The notes below the pieces were generated by a model. It made no database searches and was not told the origin of the DNA. It worked only from the letters and a program-made list of their open reading frames with translations. Below, piece after piece: positions 7,414 through 14,413 of a stretch of 14,487 bases of DNA (position 1 is the stretch's first letter; every line of letters begins with the position of its first letter). Where the stretch lies: the NCBI GenBank assembly GCA_016794285.1, contig JAEUKO010000052.1:1-14487 (forward strand). The letters run 5' to 3'. The stretch is from UBA1573 sp016794285 (lineage in GTDB: Bacteria; Pseudomonadota; Alphaproteobacteria; Micavibrionales; Micavibrionaceae). A program made the translations under genes and the position numbers.

Positions 7414-9062
7414 GCGAACTTGCCTTAAAGCCTTTTCTGTTTTTCGAAGGAGTCCGTCGCCAAGCTGCGAGCGCGGCTTGTGGTTCTCCCTTTTATAACT
7501 GGTTGTTATCTTCTGGGTCTTTGCCCAATTACTTGGTGGTCAAGCTAGTTGATCCTTGGCCAGGTCAGGCGGAAATTGGCCGCTCTATGTGTCGTGGGGT
7601 TCTCTCTTATGCGGGGGCCACCTTATCTTACGACCAACATTTATGGGAAGATGTGCGGGGTGTTGTCCACTGGCACGATTACGCGCATGGATTTTCGTGG
7701 CTGCGAGATTTGCGTGCCTTGGGCGGTGATGCGCCGCGCAAGCTTGCCCGTTATCTTGTCGATAGCTGGATAGATTCCCATGATCGCTGGGAGCCTGATA
7801 TATGGCGTGCCGATCTTATTGGCGAGAGATTGTCGATGTGGCTTGTGTTGTTTGATTTCTTCTGTGGCAGTGCTGATGAAGACTTTCAACAGAAATATTT
7901 TTCTTCGCTGGTTCGTCAAGCTCGCCACCTTTCGCGTAACTTGCCTGGAGCCTTGACGGGGATACCCCTTTTGCGAGCGGCCAAGGGTTTGGTGTATGCT
8001 GGGCTTTCTCTCCCCGGGCGGGATGCCTGGGTTTTACAGGGATTCCAAATCATCTTGCCCGAGATTCCCAAGCAGCTTCTTGAGGATGGAAGCCATATTT
8101 CACGGTCTCCTGAGCAGCTGGCCGAATTTTGCCAAATATTACTCGATTTACGGTATGCCCTGAATCGTTCGAACTTGCCTGTGCCGGGCGTGATGAAGGA
8201 AGCCATTTTGCGTTCGGGGAATGCCTTGCGGTTTTTCCGCTATGCAGACAAAAAATTGGCATTATTCCACGGTGGGCAAGAGGGAAATATTATCCGTCTT
8301 GATGCTGTTCAAAGTCAAATCCCTGTTCCCGGGAAACCTCCAAGGTCTTTGTCTCAAGCGGGATTTGAAAGAGTGTCTTTGGGGCGTGGTTTGCTTTTAT
8401 TTGATTGTGGAATGCCTCTTCTATCTTCGTCTGACCAAACTGGCCATGCTTCGCCCTTGTCTTTTGAATTTGCCTTTGGGAAGGAGCGCGTTTTTACCAA
8501 TTGTGGTGGGCATCCCACAGTTCCCGAATGGAAGCAGGTTCTTCGCCATACTGCGGCACATAACGGTTTGACCATTGATGGGCGGTCTGTATGCGATTTC
8601 GAGTCCAACGGTTCTCTTGGGCGAGGAAAGGATCCGAGTGTTTGCTCTCGTACGGAAACGCGGGATTCTTGCTTGCTGGATGCCTCTTGGCAAATTCCTT
8701 GTGGTATTACGCATAGGCGGAGGTTGTATCTGTCTGACCAAGGGCACGACTTGCGTGGGGAAGAAACCTTGACGGTCAAATCTGGAGAAGAAATTTCTGA
8801 AGAAGCTGCACGGGCTGTTGCTGTTCGGTTCCACCTTCATCCTCGCGTTCTCTTGTCCTTGAATAAGGAAGGGCAAGAAATTTCTTTGCGTTTGCCAGGC
8901 GGAACGGGATGGAAGTTCTATGCCGTAGGGGGGACAATCTCGCTTGAGAATAGTGTTTATTTGGGAAGCGGAGCGAAGCCTCAAAAAACATGGCAAATTG
9001 TGATAAGAAGCGATTTGAAGGCCAAGGATCTTCAAATTAAATGGGCTTTGCAGCGCGAGTAG
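7410..9062 (+). CDS. Heparinase II/III family protein
   Basis: This 550-residue protein resembles the alphaproteobacterial heparinase II/III-like family found next to rpe and rsmB/purH. The N-terminal half (about 1-270) is helical with many Trp/Leu residues (SWLRDLRALGG, IGERLSMWLVLFDFF), consistent with an alpha/alpha-toroid. The C-terminal half is beta-rich and holds the family hallmark RHTAAHNGLTIDG (residues 379-391), preceded by FTNCGGHP. Family members include polysaccharide lyases, but the substrate here is unknown and heparin is unlikely; a role on a cell-envelope or exported glycan is inference. No signal peptide is obvious. The start is TTG at 7410, overlapping the rpe stop as TTGA, with a strong AAGGGGG ribosome site about 7 bases upstream, which decides this start. 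Confidence 0.88.
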   Translation: MSELALKPFLFFEGVRRQAASAACGSPFYNWLLSSGSLPNYLVVKLVDPWPGQAEIGRSMCRGVLSYAGATLSYDQHLWEDVRGVVHWHDYAHGFSWLRDLRALGGDAPRKLARYLVDSWIDSHDRWEPDIWRADLIGERLSMWLVLFDFFCGSADEDFQQKYFSSLVRQARHLSRNLPGALTGIPLLRAAKGLVYAGLSLPGRDAWVLQGFQIILPEIPKQLLEDGSHISRSPEQLAEFCQILLDLRYALNRSNLPVPGVMKEAILRSGNALRFFRYADKKLALFHGGQEGNIIRLDAVQSQIPVPGKPPRSLSQAGFERVSLGRGLLLFDCGMPLLSSSDQTGHASPLSFEFAFGKERVFTNCGGHPTVPEWKQVLRHTAAHNGLTIDGRSVCDFESNGSLGRGKDPSVCSRTETRDSCLLDASWQIPCGITHRRRLYLSDQGHDLRGEETLTVKSGEEISEEAARAVAVRFHLHPRVLLSLNKEGQEISLRLPGGTGWKFYAVGGTISLENSVYLGSGAKPQKTWQIVIRSDLKAKDLQIKWALQRE

Positions 9063-9088
9063 AGCAATGCGGGTTATCTCGTTTAGCT

Positions 9089-9094
9089 ATAATA
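9089..9094 (+). promoter_or_regulatory. Perfect TATAAT -10 box upstream of rsmB
   Basis: A consensus TATAAT lies in the 95-base gap between the heparinase-like gene and rsmB. No -35 box is recognisable at 16-18 bases upstream. If used, transcription would begin near 9101 with a leader of about 57 bases, so rsmB may have its own promoter besides any readthrough from rpe. Confidence 0.4.
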
Positions 9095-9157
9095 CAATTT
9101 TTTCCTACTATGCCAGCAATTTACAGGCGAATAAATTTGCGGTAAAACAACAAGGTA

Positions 9158-10522
9158 ATGACTCAAGAACTTTTGACCCCTTCTTCTGACTCCCTTGACG
9201 CTTCTGTGCCAGCTGGCGAGATGTTACAGGCTCGAAAAGTAGCTTTGCGGCTGCTTCAGCAGCTTTTCATCAAAAAGCACAACCTAGATCAGGTGTTTGA
9301 GGAAAGTCGGGACTATGCCGAACTGAACCAGAGGGATCGCGCTTTTGTTAAAATGATGGTGACCACGACCATTCGTAGGCTTGGTCAAATTGACGATTTG
9401 ATCCGCCGTGCTTTGTCCCGTCCTGACCAGCCCCTTAGTCCTCCGATCCTTGAATATATTATGCGGCTGGGGGTTGCCCAGTTGATTTTTATGCACGTTC
9501 CCGATCATGCGGCTGTGAACACGTCGGTTCAACTGGTTGAAAGCGAAGGTCACACGCGGATGAAGGGGTTTGTCAACGCTATCTTGCGCCGCGTAGCGGC
9601 TGAAGGTAAGAATTGGACCACGCGCCAAGATGTTGCCAGGCTGGGAACTCCCGAATGGTTGCTCAAAATCTGGATTGCCGATTTCGGGTTGAAGCATGCG
9701 ATAGATATTTCTCTTGCTAATTTGAATGAGCCTCCACTTGATCTCACTCTCAAACACCCTGAACAAGCAGCGCATTGGGCAGAACTCTTACAGGCGCAGA
9801 TTTTACCAACTGGCACTTTGCGTTTGGCTAATGCAAAAATGGTTCAGGATTTGCCCGGGTTCGAAGATGGGATGTGGTGGGTTCAAGATGCTTCGGCGGC
9901 TATTCCAGCACGGTTGTTTGGAAATATTGAAGGGCAAGTGGTGGTGGATTTATGCGCGGCCCCGGGCGGAAAAACATCGCAACTCGCAGCGCAAGGAGCG
10001 CAGGTTCTCTCGGTAGACCGTTCTGCTTTGCGCATTACCCGCCTGCAAGAGAATATGCGCCGATTGCGTCTTGATCGCGCAGTGCGAACTGAAATTGCAG
10101 ATGCAGCTGTTTGGAAGCCTCGTGAACAAGTCCCTTTTGTTCTGCTTGATGCGCCTTGTTCTGCAACGGGGACTATTCGTCGCAATCCTGATGTTCCTTG
10201 GCTTAAATCTCCATCGGATATGACATCCTTAGTTGATTTACAGGCAAGACTGCTTGATAACGCCATTTCTATGCTTGCCCCTGATGGAATCCTCATTTAC
10301 TGCACGTGTTCCTTACAAAAAGATGAAGGGGAACGCCAGATCGAACGGATTCTCTTCGAAAACCGCAATCTTGAACGCGTTCCCGTTCGCGCTGCGGAAC
10401 TGGGCGGAATCGGGGATATTGTTGCTCCGAATGGCGATGTTCGTGTCTTTCCCTCTCATCTTGGGGCTCTTGGGGGAATGGATGGTTTCTTTGTCTCTCG
10501 TCTTCGCAAGAGATCTGGATAA
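9158..10522 (+). CDS. rsmB: 16S rRNA (cytosine-C5) methyltransferase, RsmB/Sun type
   Basis: This SAM-dependent enzyme makes m5C in 16S rRNA (position 967 in E. coli numbering). The protein has 454 residues. An N-terminal NusB-like RNA-binding domain spans about residues 25-160 (ARKVALRLLQQLF, NQRDRAFVKMMV, HAAVNTSVQL), which separates RsmB from RsmF and other NOL1/NOP2 relatives. SAM motif I is DLCAAPGGKTSQL (from Asp264). Motif IV is DAPCSATGTIRRNPD with Cys334, and motif VI is CTCSLQKDEGE, with Cys384 the expected nucleophile. The ATG at 9158 follows AAGGT only about 2-3 bases away, an unusually short spacing. An in-frame ATG 21 codons later has no better site, so the longer form is preferred. 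It ends 21 bases from the convergent LOG gene. Confidence 0.94.
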   Translation: MTQELLTPSSDSLDASVPAGEMLQARKVALRLLQQLFIKKHNLDQVFEESRDYAELNQRDRAFVKMMVTTTIRRLGQIDDLIRRALSRPDQPLSPPILEYIMRLGVAQLIFMHVPDHAAVNTSVQLVESEGHTRMKGFVNAILRRVAAEGKNWTTRQDVARLGTPEWLLKIWIADFGLKHAIDISLANLNEPPLDLTLKHPEQAAHWAELLQAQILPTGTLRLANAKMVQDLPGFEDGMWWVQDASAAIPARLFGNIEGQVVVDLCAAPGGKTSQLAAQGAQVLSVDRSALRITRLQENMRRLRLDRAVRTEIADAAVWKPREQVPFVLLDAPCSATGTIRRNPDVPWLKSPSDMTSLVDLQARLLDNAISMLAPDGILIYCTCSLQKDEGERQIERILFENRNLERVPVRAAELGGIGDIVAPNGDVRVFPSHLGALGGMDGFFVSRLRKRSG

Positions 10523-10543
10523 ATATTACGCCGCTCTATTCTC

Positions 10544-11140
10544 TCAACTCTCAAAGAAACGATCAAGGGCAGAAATCAGCTCGTCAGTTGTGTTGTAGAA
10601 ATATAAAGTTGCAATCTTTTGAGGGATCAAAAATCCTTCTCGTTCCATCTGTTCGAGTTGTTCAATTGTTGCATCGTAGTAATTGTTGAGATTCAAAACA
10701 AAAATGGGACGAATGGCGTATTCAATGGAGTTTGTCGGATCGTTGTCGGCGGGAACGTAGTCCTGTTCAATGGTTTCATAAATTTCATCCAGTGTCCCAA
10801 TCCCCCCTGGCATGACGATGAAGGCATCGGCTCCTTCGAGGAGCATTTGTTTTCGTTCAGTCAAGGTCTCGGTGATTGTGAATTCAATCCCTAGTTTTTC
10901 AGGTTCGTTGATGTTGATGAATTTTTTGGGAACATAGCCAAAAATTTGCGCTCCACTGCCTGTTTTAATGGCGGCTTCTTTGACGGAGGCGCAGTAGGCT
11001 CCCATCAATCCGCGCCGTGATCCTCCAAATTTTGTGATGCATTTGCGTGATCCGATATAGTTTCCAACAGCTTTGGCAGCGTCCACATAGGATGGGTTTC
11101 CGCCAGAATGCGCCCCAGAGAAGTAGGTGATAACTTTCAT
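10544..11140 (-). CDS. LOG family protein (nucleoside 5'-monophosphate phosphoribohydrolase type)
   Basis: The protein belongs to the LOG/TIGR00730 family, whose members cleave the N-glycosidic bond of (cytokinin) nucleoside monophosphates to free base and ribose 5-phosphate. At 198 residues it is of normal size. The key motif is PGGIGTLDE (residues 111-119), preceded by ERKQM with the conserved Arg96. The N-terminal glycine region is FGGSRRGLMGA (38-48), where most relatives have GGGxxGLMG, so one glycine is replaced by Ser. The bacterial substrate is unproven; cytokinin activation or general nucleotide salvage are both possible. The ATG at 11140 has a good AAAGG ribosome site 7 bases upstream. 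It lies 29 bases downstream of the secreted-protein gene on the same strand, so the two are probably co-transcribed. Confidence 0.9.
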   Translation of the reverse strand: MKVITYFSGAHSGGNPSYVDAAKAVGNYIGSRKCITKFGGSRRGLMGAYCASVKEAAIKTGSGAQIFGYVPKKFININEPEKLGIEFTITETLTERKQMLLEGADAFIVMPGGIGTLDEIYETIEQDYVPADNDPTNSIEYAIRPIFVLNLNNYYDATIEQLEQMEREGFLIPQKIATLYFYNTTDELISALDRFFES

Positions 11141-11169
11141 AGCAAACCTTTGAGAAAGTTCTTTGGACG

Positions 11170-11643
11170 CTATTGCAAAACCAGACCAGTTTTTGAATAG
11201 GACCCAATAATTTTTCCGGTTTCTGGATCGTTCACATAGAACATTCCTGGCCGCTTGGCGGTGACTTGATACACGTAATCAAGAGTTTCCATCACGCGCC
11301 GCTTATCAAGTCCGGACAAGTGGTAGAAATTTGGACCAACATCAACGGCAGGCACATCGTCACAGCGAACATATTGTTTTTGGAGAATGCCAACTGTTAC
11401 CCATTTCGAGATGAGATCAGTTCCGCGCCCAGTATCCATAGATACCCAGTCTTCGGGTTTCCATGAGGTCTCGCTCCACTGCGTGTTATGCGGCTCTGTT
11501 CCGTTGTCGTAATAGGGAATAAAGTCCTGGTTCTCCCAGTGGCTGGACCACCACCAAAAACTAAAGAATTTTGGCCCCGCCTGTGCCGCCGAGGGCATCA
11601 AGAGGGTACACAGCAGAAGGAAAACGAGGGAAAATTTGGTCAT
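11170..11643 (-). CDS. Small secreted Trp-rich protein of unknown function
   Basis: I do not recognise the family. The product is 157 residues with a clear Sec signal peptide: basic start MTKF, a hydrophobic core (SLVFLLLCTLL) and a cleavage site after PSAAQA, leaving a mature protein of about 135 residues. The mature N-terminus is strikingly aromatic (FFSFWWWSSHW), and there are 8 Trp in total, mostly in the first half. A single Cys (VRCDD) remains, so no internal disulphide is expected. There is no lipobox and no membrane segment after the signal, which suggests a periplasmic or exported soluble protein. An ATG at 11652 would add three residues; I prefer 11643 because GGAT stands about 8 bases before it. 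It is divergent from the FlgC-like gene across a palindrome and upstream of the LOG gene. Confidence 0.75.
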   Translation of the reverse strand: MTKFSLVFLLLCTLLMPSAAQAGPKFFSFWWWSSHWENQDFIPYYDNGTEPHNTQWSETSWKPEDWVSMDTGRGTDLISKWVTVGILQKQYVRCDDVPAVDVGPNFYHLSGLDKRRVMETLDYVYQVTAKRPGMFYVNDPETGKIIGSYSKTGLVLQ

Positions 11644-11662
11644 AAGGCACATCCATAAAATC

Positions 11663-11694
11663 TTTCTTAATCTATCCTATGATATATTAAGAAA
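11663..11694. promoter_or_regulatory. 32-bp near-perfect palindrome between divergent genes, candidate operator
   Basis: Outer arms TTTCTTAAT (11663-11671) and ATTAAGAAA (11686-11694) are exactly complementary. Inner TATC (11673-11676) and GATA (11681-11684) share the same centre at 11678.5, giving 14 matches in 16 symmetric pairs. The right arm touches the ATG of the FlgC-like gene and the left arm ends about 20 bases before the start of the secreted-protein gene. A -10-like TATGAT (11678-11683) lies inside it for the plus strand. The symmetry and placement fit binding by a dimeric repressor; an RNA hairpin in the leader of either gene is the alternative. Confidence 0.55.
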
Positions 11695-12096
11695 ATGATA
11701 AACACGATTTCTGCATCTGTTTCAGGTTTGATGGCGGCGGGCAAGAAAATGTCTGTCGCAGCAAACAATATAGCAAATGCCTCGACGATGGGGTCTTTGG
11801 ACCCGTCTGCGCCGGATCAACCCTATCACGCACTGACCACTATCGACCAATCTACGGCCGGAGGAGGGGTGCAAACGGTATCGTTAGAGAGAAACCCGCC
11901 ATTTTTCCCCATTTATTCGCCAGATTCTCCGTTTGCGGATGCCGAAGGGCTGGTTGGGGCTCCGAATGTCAATCTGGATGAGGAACTCACAAAGACGATC
12001 CTTGCCAAGCAATCCTACACGGCGAACGCTAAGGTTATCGGCATGAGTCAACGGATGCACGAGTCTTTGATGGATGCCATCGACCAAAAGGCTTGA
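11695..12096 (+). CDS. FlgC-like flagellar basal-body rod protein
   Basis: The 133-residue protein has the length and both conserved ends of the proximal-rod protein FlgC. The N-terminal rod helix is SGLMAAGKKMSVAANNIANAST (residues 10-31). The C-terminal part GGGVQTVSLERN ... YSPDSPFADAEG ... PNVNLDEELTKTILAKQSYTANAKVI aligns by eye along the corresponding part of FlgC. Divergence shows where FlgC usually reads SxSRSYQANV and this has LAKQSYTANA. FlgC is exported by the flagellar type III apparatus without a cleaved signal, and none is seen here. No flgB, fliE or other flagellar gene is nearby, so this may be a paralogue rather than the main FlgC. The ATG at 11695 has only a weak AAG-type ribosome site and directly abuts the palindrome. 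It ends 3 bases from the convergent DMT transporter gene. Confidence 0.8.
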   Translation: MINTISASVSGLMAAGKKMSVAANNIANASTMGSLDPSAPDQPYHALTTIDQSTAGGGVQTVSLERNPPFFPIYSPDSPFADAEGLVGAPNVNLDEELTKTILAKQSYTANAKVIGMSQRMHESLMDAIDQKA

Positions 12097-12099
12097 TGG

Positions 12100-12981
12100 T
12101 TACAGCGTTGAGAGCAAAAGCCCTACAGCTCCCAGCATGATGAGAAACCCTGGAATTGGGGCTGATTCGTCAGGTTCCCGCCGCAGGTAGTTGAGGCCAT
12201 ATAACCACATGGGGGTTAGGGCCAGAAAAATTCCAGGCAAAGTTGGGTTTGGGGCACCAGAGAGAGCAAAAACTCCGGCAAGAAATCGTGCGGCACTCCA
12301 GAAACCACACCAAAACCCGCCCCATAGCAAACGCAGATCGGTAAACTTCATAGGCCGACCCCCTGCTGGAACGGGGATGGCCGCTATCCAAGCCACGCCG
12401 GCGGTTACCACCATGGACAAGAAAGAAAAGGCAACGGCAAGGGCGTAGATATTATAGGCCCCGCCCATAGCCCATTTGGTCAAGGCATCAACTGCACCAA
12501 GGGCCAGTCCGAGCGGGAGGACAATCATAAAGCTTTCCCATCCGGCATCGTTCTCCCGAACTTTCTGAAGGGCGAGGCAAATGGTCAAAGCTGAAATGAT
12601 TGCCAACAAGATTTTGAAGGGGGATTCCGTCAGGACGGGACGTTCTTCTGGCATCATCAGCCACCAAAGAACATAAGATCCAATGGCCGCAAGCGGTAGA
12701 ACCATGCTGGTGACCCGTCCAGTTCGCCGCGCAGCTAGCCAGAAAAACATGACCATACCTACGCCAGACACGATACCGCTCAGGGCTGCGACAAGGTAGA
12801 ACCCCATGTTTTCAGAGATAGAGGGCCATATCATAAAAGGAAAAGCTGCTGAAAATAGAAGAGCTCCAAAAGTGGACCGCCACGCATTGAGCATCTGGGC
12901 ATCCAGACGGTATTTTTTATTGCTTTCAGCCAGAATGGCGGCAAACAAACTGGAGAGCAAAGCCCAAATAACCCAACTCAT
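12100..12981 (-). CDS. DMT superfamily (EamA-like) transporter
   Basis: This 293-residue inner-membrane protein is almost entirely hydrophobic, with about 10 predicted helices in two similar halves, the standard EamA/drug-metabolite transporter plan. The first helix is SWVIWALLSSLFAAILAES, and a short basic stretch (AARRTGR) follows helix 4. The second half runs from about residue 150 (SFMIVLPLGLALGAVDALTKWAMGG). The substrate cannot be read from the sequence; relatives export amino acids, metabolites or drugs. The ATG at 12981 has a good AAAGGG ribosome site. It begins 11 bases after the nhaD stop on the same strand, so it is most likely the second gene of that operon. Confidence 0.85.
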   Translation of the reverse strand: MSWVIWALLSSLFAAILAESNKKYRLDAQMLNAWRSTFGALLFSAAFPFMIWPSISENMGFYLVAALSGIVSGVGMVMFFWLAARRTGRVTSMVLPLAAIGSYVLWWLMMPEERPVLTESPFKILLAIISALTICLALQKVRENDAGWESFMIVLPLGLALGAVDALTKWAMGGAYNIYALAVAFSFLSMVVTAGVAWIAAIPVPAGGRPMKFTDLRLLWGGFWCGFWSAARFLAGVFALSGAPNPTLPGIFLALTPMWLYGLNYLRREPDESAPIPGFLIMLGAVGLLLSTL

Positions 12982-12992
12982 TTTACCCTTTC

Positions 12993-14363
12993 TCAGCCGT
13001 TAACGGCATAGTGAACGAGGATGGCGGCCGCATAACCCAGCAATAAAACGGGGGTCCAGCGCAGATGCTGCAAGAAGGTATATTTCCCTTTAGACATACC
13101 CATTAAGGCCACACCGGCGGCGGAACCAATGGCTAGCAAGCTTCCACCTACTCCTAAAGTCAGAGTTAAGAGCTGCCAGTGAAATAGGTCCATTTCGGGT
13201 CTCATGCTCAAAACGGCAAACATCAATGGGATGTTGTCAAATCCCGCCGAAAAAATACCAATGAGGATGTTAACTGGCCCCGGGCCAAACCCTTCGTATA
13301 AATAGCCTGAAGCAACTTCAAGATACCCGAGATAGCTGAGGCCACTAATACAAAAGATAATGCCGAAAAAGAACAACATCGTGTCCCACTCGGTGTCATC
13401 CATTAAACGAAAGACGTCAAAATCGTCTTCGCGTAGACGGGCTTCCTTCTTGAGGAAATAGCCAAAGGTGAGGAGCATTCCAAGTCCAAGCATCATGCCC
13501 AAGAAGGCAGGCAAGGAGAAAACCTGTTCAAACAAAATGGCCAAACCAATAGTCAAAAACCCCAGAGCAATAATTCTTTTCGAGCCGATTTTCATCGGAA
13601 CATCAAGAATAATCGGGGCGGGCTTCTCTTTGGGAATGAAGAAAGAGAGGATAAAAGCGGGAACCAGAAAACAGGCCAGAGAGGGCAAAAAGAGAGGAAG
13701 GAAATCAAGAAATTGAACGTGGCCTGATTGCCAGACCATCAAGGTGGTAATATCTCCGAACGGACTGAATGCTCCCCCTGCGTTTGCACCGTTGACAACA
13801 TTGATAAAACCCAAAGTCAGGAATCGTTTATTGTCTCCGGCGAGGGACAAGATAACGGATCCCATGACCAAAGATGTGGTCATATTGTCCGCCAAAGGCG
13901 ACAAAGCAAAGGCAATGGCACCAGTGATCCAGAAGAGTTGGCGATCTGAATAGGCGGCGCGAACAAGGCGAGAGCGTAGCGATTCAAAAACCTGTCGTTC
14001 TTCTAGCGCACTGATATAGGTCATTGCCGCAAGTAGGAAAAGGAATAGGCTTCCGTATTCTTCAATCGTGGAGCCAACGGCGTTATGCAACTCTTCAGGG
14101 TCAATTCCAAGGTCGAAGTTAGCCCACGCGACAAGGGCCCAGATGAGGCCTGCTCCGATCAGGACAGGTTTTGATTTGCGCAGCTCGGTTTTTTCTTCGA
14201 TGAAAACAAAAACGTAGCAAAGCAAGAAAATGATAATGGCTAGCCACGCCGCTGGATGGGTCAGCATGGTAGGAAAACTGGCCCTCATTTCTGGTGCATC
14301 AAGGGATTCTGCCCAGCTGGAAAACGGAAAAAGGCACATCAGGGCAAAAATCAATTTATTCAT
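12993..14363 (-). CDS. nhaD: NhaD-type Na+/H+ antiporter
   Basis: NhaD antiporters (ArsB/NhaD superfamily) expel Na+ or Li+ in exchange for protons across the inner membrane and support growth in salt or at alkaline pH. The protein has 456 residues with about 12 membrane helices. The N-terminus MNKLIFALMCLFPFSSWAES looks like a cleavable signal peptide. Family-like motifs are NAVGSTIEEYGSLFLFLLAAM (95-115), PLADNMTTSLVMG (156-168, Asp159), GANAGGAFSPFGDITTLMVW (192-211, Asp204), EWDTMLFFFGI (325-335) and AGFDNIPLMFAV (373-384, Asp376). The frame is open upstream to 14477, but the ATG at 14363 has an AGGA ribosome site about 9 bases before it and yields the signal-like N-terminus, whereas the extension is unlike the family. 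It is probably first in an operon with the DMT transporter gene. Confidence 0.93.
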   Translation of the reverse strand: MNKLIFALMCLFPFSSWAESLDAPEMRASFPTMLTHPAAWLAIIIFLLCYVFVFIEEKTELRKSKPVLIGAGLIWALVAWANFDLGIDPEELHNAVGSTIEEYGSLFLFLLAAMTYISALEERQVFESLRSRLVRAAYSDRQLFWITGAIAFALSPLADNMTTSLVMGSVILSLAGDNKRFLTLGFINVVNGANAGGAFSPFGDITTLMVWQSGHVQFLDFLPLFLPSLACFLVPAFILSFFIPKEKPAPIILDVPMKIGSKRIIALGFLTIGLAILFEQVFSLPAFLGMMLGLGMLLTFGYFLKKEARLREDDFDVFRLMDDTEWDTMLFFFGIIFCISGLSYLGYLEVASGYLYEGFGPGPVNILIGIFSAGFDNIPLMFAVLSMRPEMDLFHWQLLTLTLGVGGSLLAIGSAAGVALMGMSKGKYTFLQHLRWTPVLLLGYAAAILVHYAVNG

Positions 14364-14407
14364 GTGAAAAGTCCTGAAAGGAGGGGACAAAGATAAGCAC
14401 TGTGGGC

Positions 14408-14413
14408 AGTATA
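14408..14413 (-). promoter_or_regulatory. Candidate -10 box (TATACT) of nhaD
   Basis: On the minus strand TATACT lies about 44 bases before the nhaD start codon. This would give a leader of about 37 bases, too short for a large riboswitch. The region 17 bases upstream is T-rich (seven consecutive T) with no clear -35 box. This location also argues against the longer nhaD start at 14477, which lies upstream of it. Confidence 0.35.

Noticed and set aside
8421..9035. 204-codon open frame on the minus strand, and a 141-codon one at 8354-8779
   Set aside because: Both lie wholly inside the heparinase-like gene, are Arg/Pro/Ser-rich without recognisable domains, and look like antisense shadows of it.
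9284..9775. 163-codon minus-strand open frame
   Set aside because: It is opposite the well-supported NusB-like domain of rsmB and has no domain features of its own.
11663..11694. CtrA binding site (TTAA-N7-TTAA) upstream of the FlgC-like gene
   Set aside because: Two TTAA tetramers occur but are 16 bases apart rather than 7, so the CtrA pattern is not met.
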